A stretch of DNA of 64,000 bases from Primula veris (taxonomy: Eukaryota > Streptophyta > Magnoliopsida > Ericales > Primulaceae): assembly GCA_963682055.1 (NCBI GenBank), contig OY821743.1, positions 36,256,702 through 36,320,701 on the forward strand, read 5' to 3'. Positions 62,201-64,000 of this stretch are shown piece after piece (position 1 is the first letter of the stretch; every line of letters begins with the position of its first letter). Made by a program: the position numbers and the translations under genes. The notes under the pieces were generated by a model. The model had not been told where the DNA came from, searched no databases, and saw only the letters and a list, made by a program, of their open reading frames with translations.

Positions 62201-62643
62201 GGTAACAAAGTATATATAAATGTCAATAATCCATCTTGGTAGAAGTAATAATTAGCTTAAAAACCACAACCAAACAAACCCATAATCTAAATCATAATAA
62301 TTAAGCCCGAGACTCCGAATGTATAGGGGCACATTAGAAATTTGAAACTCACAATGTAAACAAAGTGATATATAGTAAATATAAATAAATAAAAAAAGTC
62401 AAAAAAAAATCCATCTTATTTTAGCTTAAAACCCATAATCTGAATCAGAATAATAAGAAAGAATAAAAAAAACTGTGAATACAAAAAGGCAACAAGACAA
62501 AGGTAGAGAATAAAATACATAAATAAAATAGAATAGATCCAAGAATGCATTATATATATAAATAAAAATAAATAAAAAAGAACCTGTTGTTGTTTAGAGA
62601 CTTGTTCTCTGAGTTTGGTAGCTTGTTTCCTAATCGCCTCCAT
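56263..62643 (-). CDS. SH3P2: SH3 domain-containing protein, SH3P2-like (BAR + SH3)
   Basis: Ten exons on the minus strand: 62643-62584, 59459-59346, 59091-59022, 58927-58776, 58205-58104, 57968-57768, 57264-57202, 57106-56960, 56861-56787 and 56379-56263. They join in phase to 366 aa, against about 368 in Arabidopsis SH3P2. Residues 1-250 are the BAR-type membrane-curving part (MEAIRKQATKLREQVSKQQQ, LYISTRAGKHLQRDLVRGVE, GYIVTGSKQVEIGTKLSEDC, AVEAQQQRLTIQRLISM). A PPSYEE motif lies at 275-280. The SH3 domain fills about 296-355 (MGYFLGEVVHSYQAESDVEL, NNGWAEGECKGRAGWFPYAY) and the protein ends ASKVADVF. SH3P2-type proteins bind membranes in clathrin traffic, cell-plate growth and autophagosome formation. 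Intron 1 is 3.1 kb and hosts a fold-back element. Whether it is SH3P1, 2 or 3 was not resolved by tree. Confidence 0.95.
56545..56730. mobile_element. MITE-like insertion in SH3 gene intron 9
   Basis: GGACTGGTTGGTGTGCAGCTTTT on the left and, reversed, AGGCCTTGTTTTTTTGCAGC on the right form a weak inverted pair, both next to AGCTTTTAAAGC/AAAAGCTGC motifs. Same general style as the insertion in TFIIF-beta intron 5. Confidence 0.4.
60889..60994. repeat. Left copy of a 106-bp direct repeat
   Basis: CAATCACCAAATATACAATT through to GCAAAAGAAACTTCTA; identical to 61492-61597 except at two positions. Confidence 0.95.
60995..61491. mobile_element. Fold-back TIR element, about 480-497 bp, in SH3 gene intron 1
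   Basis: ACACCAAACTATAGTG, AACGATTTGGGTACCCACCT, TTCCAATTTGGGTACCACAC and TTTGACAAACATTAATTTGA on the left recur in reverse on the right, giving arms of about 215 bp with a small centre near 61240. Each arm has its own repeats (AATTTGGGTACCAC, twice). Ends are near CACACCAAACTAT and ATAGTTTGGTGTA. Arms this long suggest a MULE-like or fold-back element; no transposase is present. Confidence 0.82.
61492..61597. repeat. Right copy of the 106-bp direct repeat
   Basis: Differs from 60889-60994 by C to G in GAAAACTCGC and C to T in CTAACGC. Confidence 0.95.
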
Positions 62644-62673
62644 TTTTCTCTTCTTCTTTTTTTTTATTTTACA

Positions 62674-62712
62674 GGAGAGATATACAGAGAGAGAAAGAGA
62701 GAGAGAGAGTTT
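62674..62712. repeat. GA/CT microsatellite in the SH3 gene leader
   Basis: Runs of GAGAGA within 70 bp upstream of the SH3 start codon (CT-rich on the sense strand), as is common in plant 5' untranslated regions. Confidence 0.8.
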
Positions 62713-62736
62713 TGAATTTGGTGTTCAGACAGGAGC

Positions 62737-62882
62737 CTGTATTTTTCACTGCAAAATGTTGTTTTTTTCTGACGCCAAAACCGTAAATCCTATTTACAGA
62801 CCGTAATTTGTTATTTTTTTTATTTTTTTTAATCGTAAATCCGAATTACGGTTTGTAATTTTGCAGTCGAAAAATACAGCAT
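62737..62882. mobile_element. Small MITE just upstream of the SH3 gene
   Basis: CTGTATTTTTCACTGCAAAAT on the left and, reversed, CTGTATTTTTCGACTGCAAA on the right are inverted partners, with CCGTAAATCC/GGATTTACG also mirrored inside. Size 146 bp. It lies about 100 bp before the start codon and so probably within the promoter. Confidence 0.65.
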
Positions 62883-62928
62883 CTTTCTGTTAAAATCACT
62901 TTCCATAGGCATGTGGTCGTAATAGGGT

Positions 62929-63137
62929 ATTTAATTGTCCAATAACAAACTACACACAATTTTGATCGGGAAATAGCATGTATTAAAATTGTTGGAATGA
63001 ATTTTTTTGAAAAGTTGATCGTACGGTTTAAATGTTAAATTTTATGATTAGATTTTGAATAAATTGATTTCGATAATTTTGATATAAGTTATAAACCGGT
63101 CAAAATTGCAACTAGTTTCGTAATGGACAATTAAATG
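62929..63137. mobile_element. MITE with TTTAATTGTCC termini
   Basis: The left end ATTTAATTGTCCAATAACAA and the right end reversed CATTTAATTGTCCATTACGA match, followed by mirrored AATTTTGATCGG/AATTTTGACCGG. The inner text resembles the Stowaway relics at 5122, 20600 and 40547. Confidence 0.65.
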
Positions 63138-64000
63138 ACAACGGATTTTTTTTAGCGAACTTTTTGATTTTAGATTTTTAAAATATGCGGGTGTTTGACA
63201 AGTCAGATTATTCAACTTCTGAAAATCTGATTTTTAGGCTGAGAAATCTTTTAAATCCAGATTTTGAAAATATAATTTTTCAATGGATTATCAAAACAGA
63301 TTTTTAAAATCTGATTTTAGACCAACAAATCTGTTACCAAACATAGTCTTAATCAAATGATGTTCGTAATTTTATATTCTTTTGAAAGTGGGATTACCAT
63401 TGACAATAGTTTTACACTTTTTAGTCATGATTGTCACGACGAAAAACGGAATGAAAAGCGAAATGAGAAACTAAAACGTGAAGAAAAAAAAAACTCAAAA
63501 TTTACATCTGAATAAACAAAAAGCGGGAAACAAGAATCGGGAAGCAAGAGTCGTAAAACATAATTTTTGAAGGAACTTGGTTGTTGAATTAGTAGACCCA
63601 TGACTATCGTGAACGGTATTTGAAATGAATGTCGGATTAGCAATCCGGACGGAATTGAAATAATTTATCATCACACTCGATGTGGTATTATAAATACTCC
63701 AAAAGTGCATCATTTGTGTAGCCTTTCTGTCGTAGTAATTGTCTTGTTGCACTTTACGCAACCAAACACGTTATATGTGAGCCTGATATGACTTTTAGTT
63801 TAATACCGACCTTCCAATAATGCAGTCAGACAAGACTTAAAAGGGTATGTATTTTAATTTGATTTGAATCAAGTTTTTTCTTTAGTTAATTAAAACTGTG
63901 GAATTTGAATTTATTTACCAAAACTTCAAAATCTATAGTCGAATGTTATTTTTCCAGCATATTTATATGTAGTATTATCGAAGTGTGTTGTGTAACTTGT
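63138..64000. other. AT-rich flank with a probable MITE
   Basis: 63185-63350 has GGGTGTTTGACAAGTCAGAT on the left and, reversed, ACTATGTTTGGTAACAGATT on the right with many AAATCTGATTTT palindromes, probably a hAT-type MITE. GAAAAGCGAAATGAGAAACT-like purine text at 63440-63480 is simple-sequence-like. No gene recognised. Confidence 0.45.

Overview
The window is nuclear DNA of a flowering plant, almost certainly a eudicot. It is very AT-rich. The genes have many short exons with GT..AG introns, and the space between and inside genes is full of small DNA transposons, a miniature LTR element and one young Copia retrotransposon. The wording of the Copia gag resembles families I know from Asteraceae, so an asterid is my best guess; this is inference. 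No bacterial, organellar-genome or CRISPR content was recognised.

Layout. 1-1745: the first three exons of a WAT1-type vacuolar auxin exporter gene (minus strand), continuing off the left edge. 1746-14048: a long gene-poor stretch with a 561-bp hAT element (2240-2800), a Stowaway MITE (5122-5356), a complete 331-bp TRIM retroelement (6314-6644), a GGGTCGGG-type hAT relic (10334-11216) and a second short hAT element (12391-12849). 14049-20456: TFIIF beta subunit (RAP30) gene, minus strand, 6 exons, 264 aa; its 4.2-kb first intron holds about 25 copies of a 102-bp satellite. 22398-29095: V-ATPase subunit a gene, minus strand, 18 exons, 808 aa. 31864-32480: frameshifted fragment of an endo-beta-mannosidase gene between imperfect direct repeats. 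35221-37270: SHI/STY/SRS zinc-finger transcription factor, minus strand, 2 exons, 273 aa. 37480-44640: gene-free, inverted repeats and transposon relics. 44648-50633: full-length Copia retrotransposon with near-identical LTRs, a 5-bp target duplication and one nonsense codon in pol. 51330-53958: two-B-box zinc-finger factor of the BBX21/STH2 type, plus strand, 3 exons, 267 aa. 56263-62643: BAR-plus-SH3 protein of the SH3P2 type, minus strand, 10 exons, 366 aa.

From memory of the Arabidopsis map, WAT1, TFIIF-beta, SRS5 and STH2/BBX21 lie close together as AT1G75500, AT1G75510, AT1G75520 and AT1G75540. The same four types occur here in the same order, so this looks like a conserved syntenic block into which other genes and many transposons are interleaved. 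The genes are not an operon and share no pathway; each has its own promoter.

The points most worth a second look are: the Copia element, which has no recognisable tRNA primer-binding site but carries, two bases after its LTR, a 14-nt segment exactly complementary to a segment of its own LTR (a possible self-priming arrangement); the intronic 102-bp satellite flanked by extra copies of a splice-donor-like segment; a fold-back element bordered by a 106-bp direct duplication; and a short transposon hairpin family. All exon borders were placed by eye from reading frame, GT..AG sites and family similarity; no alignment program was run.
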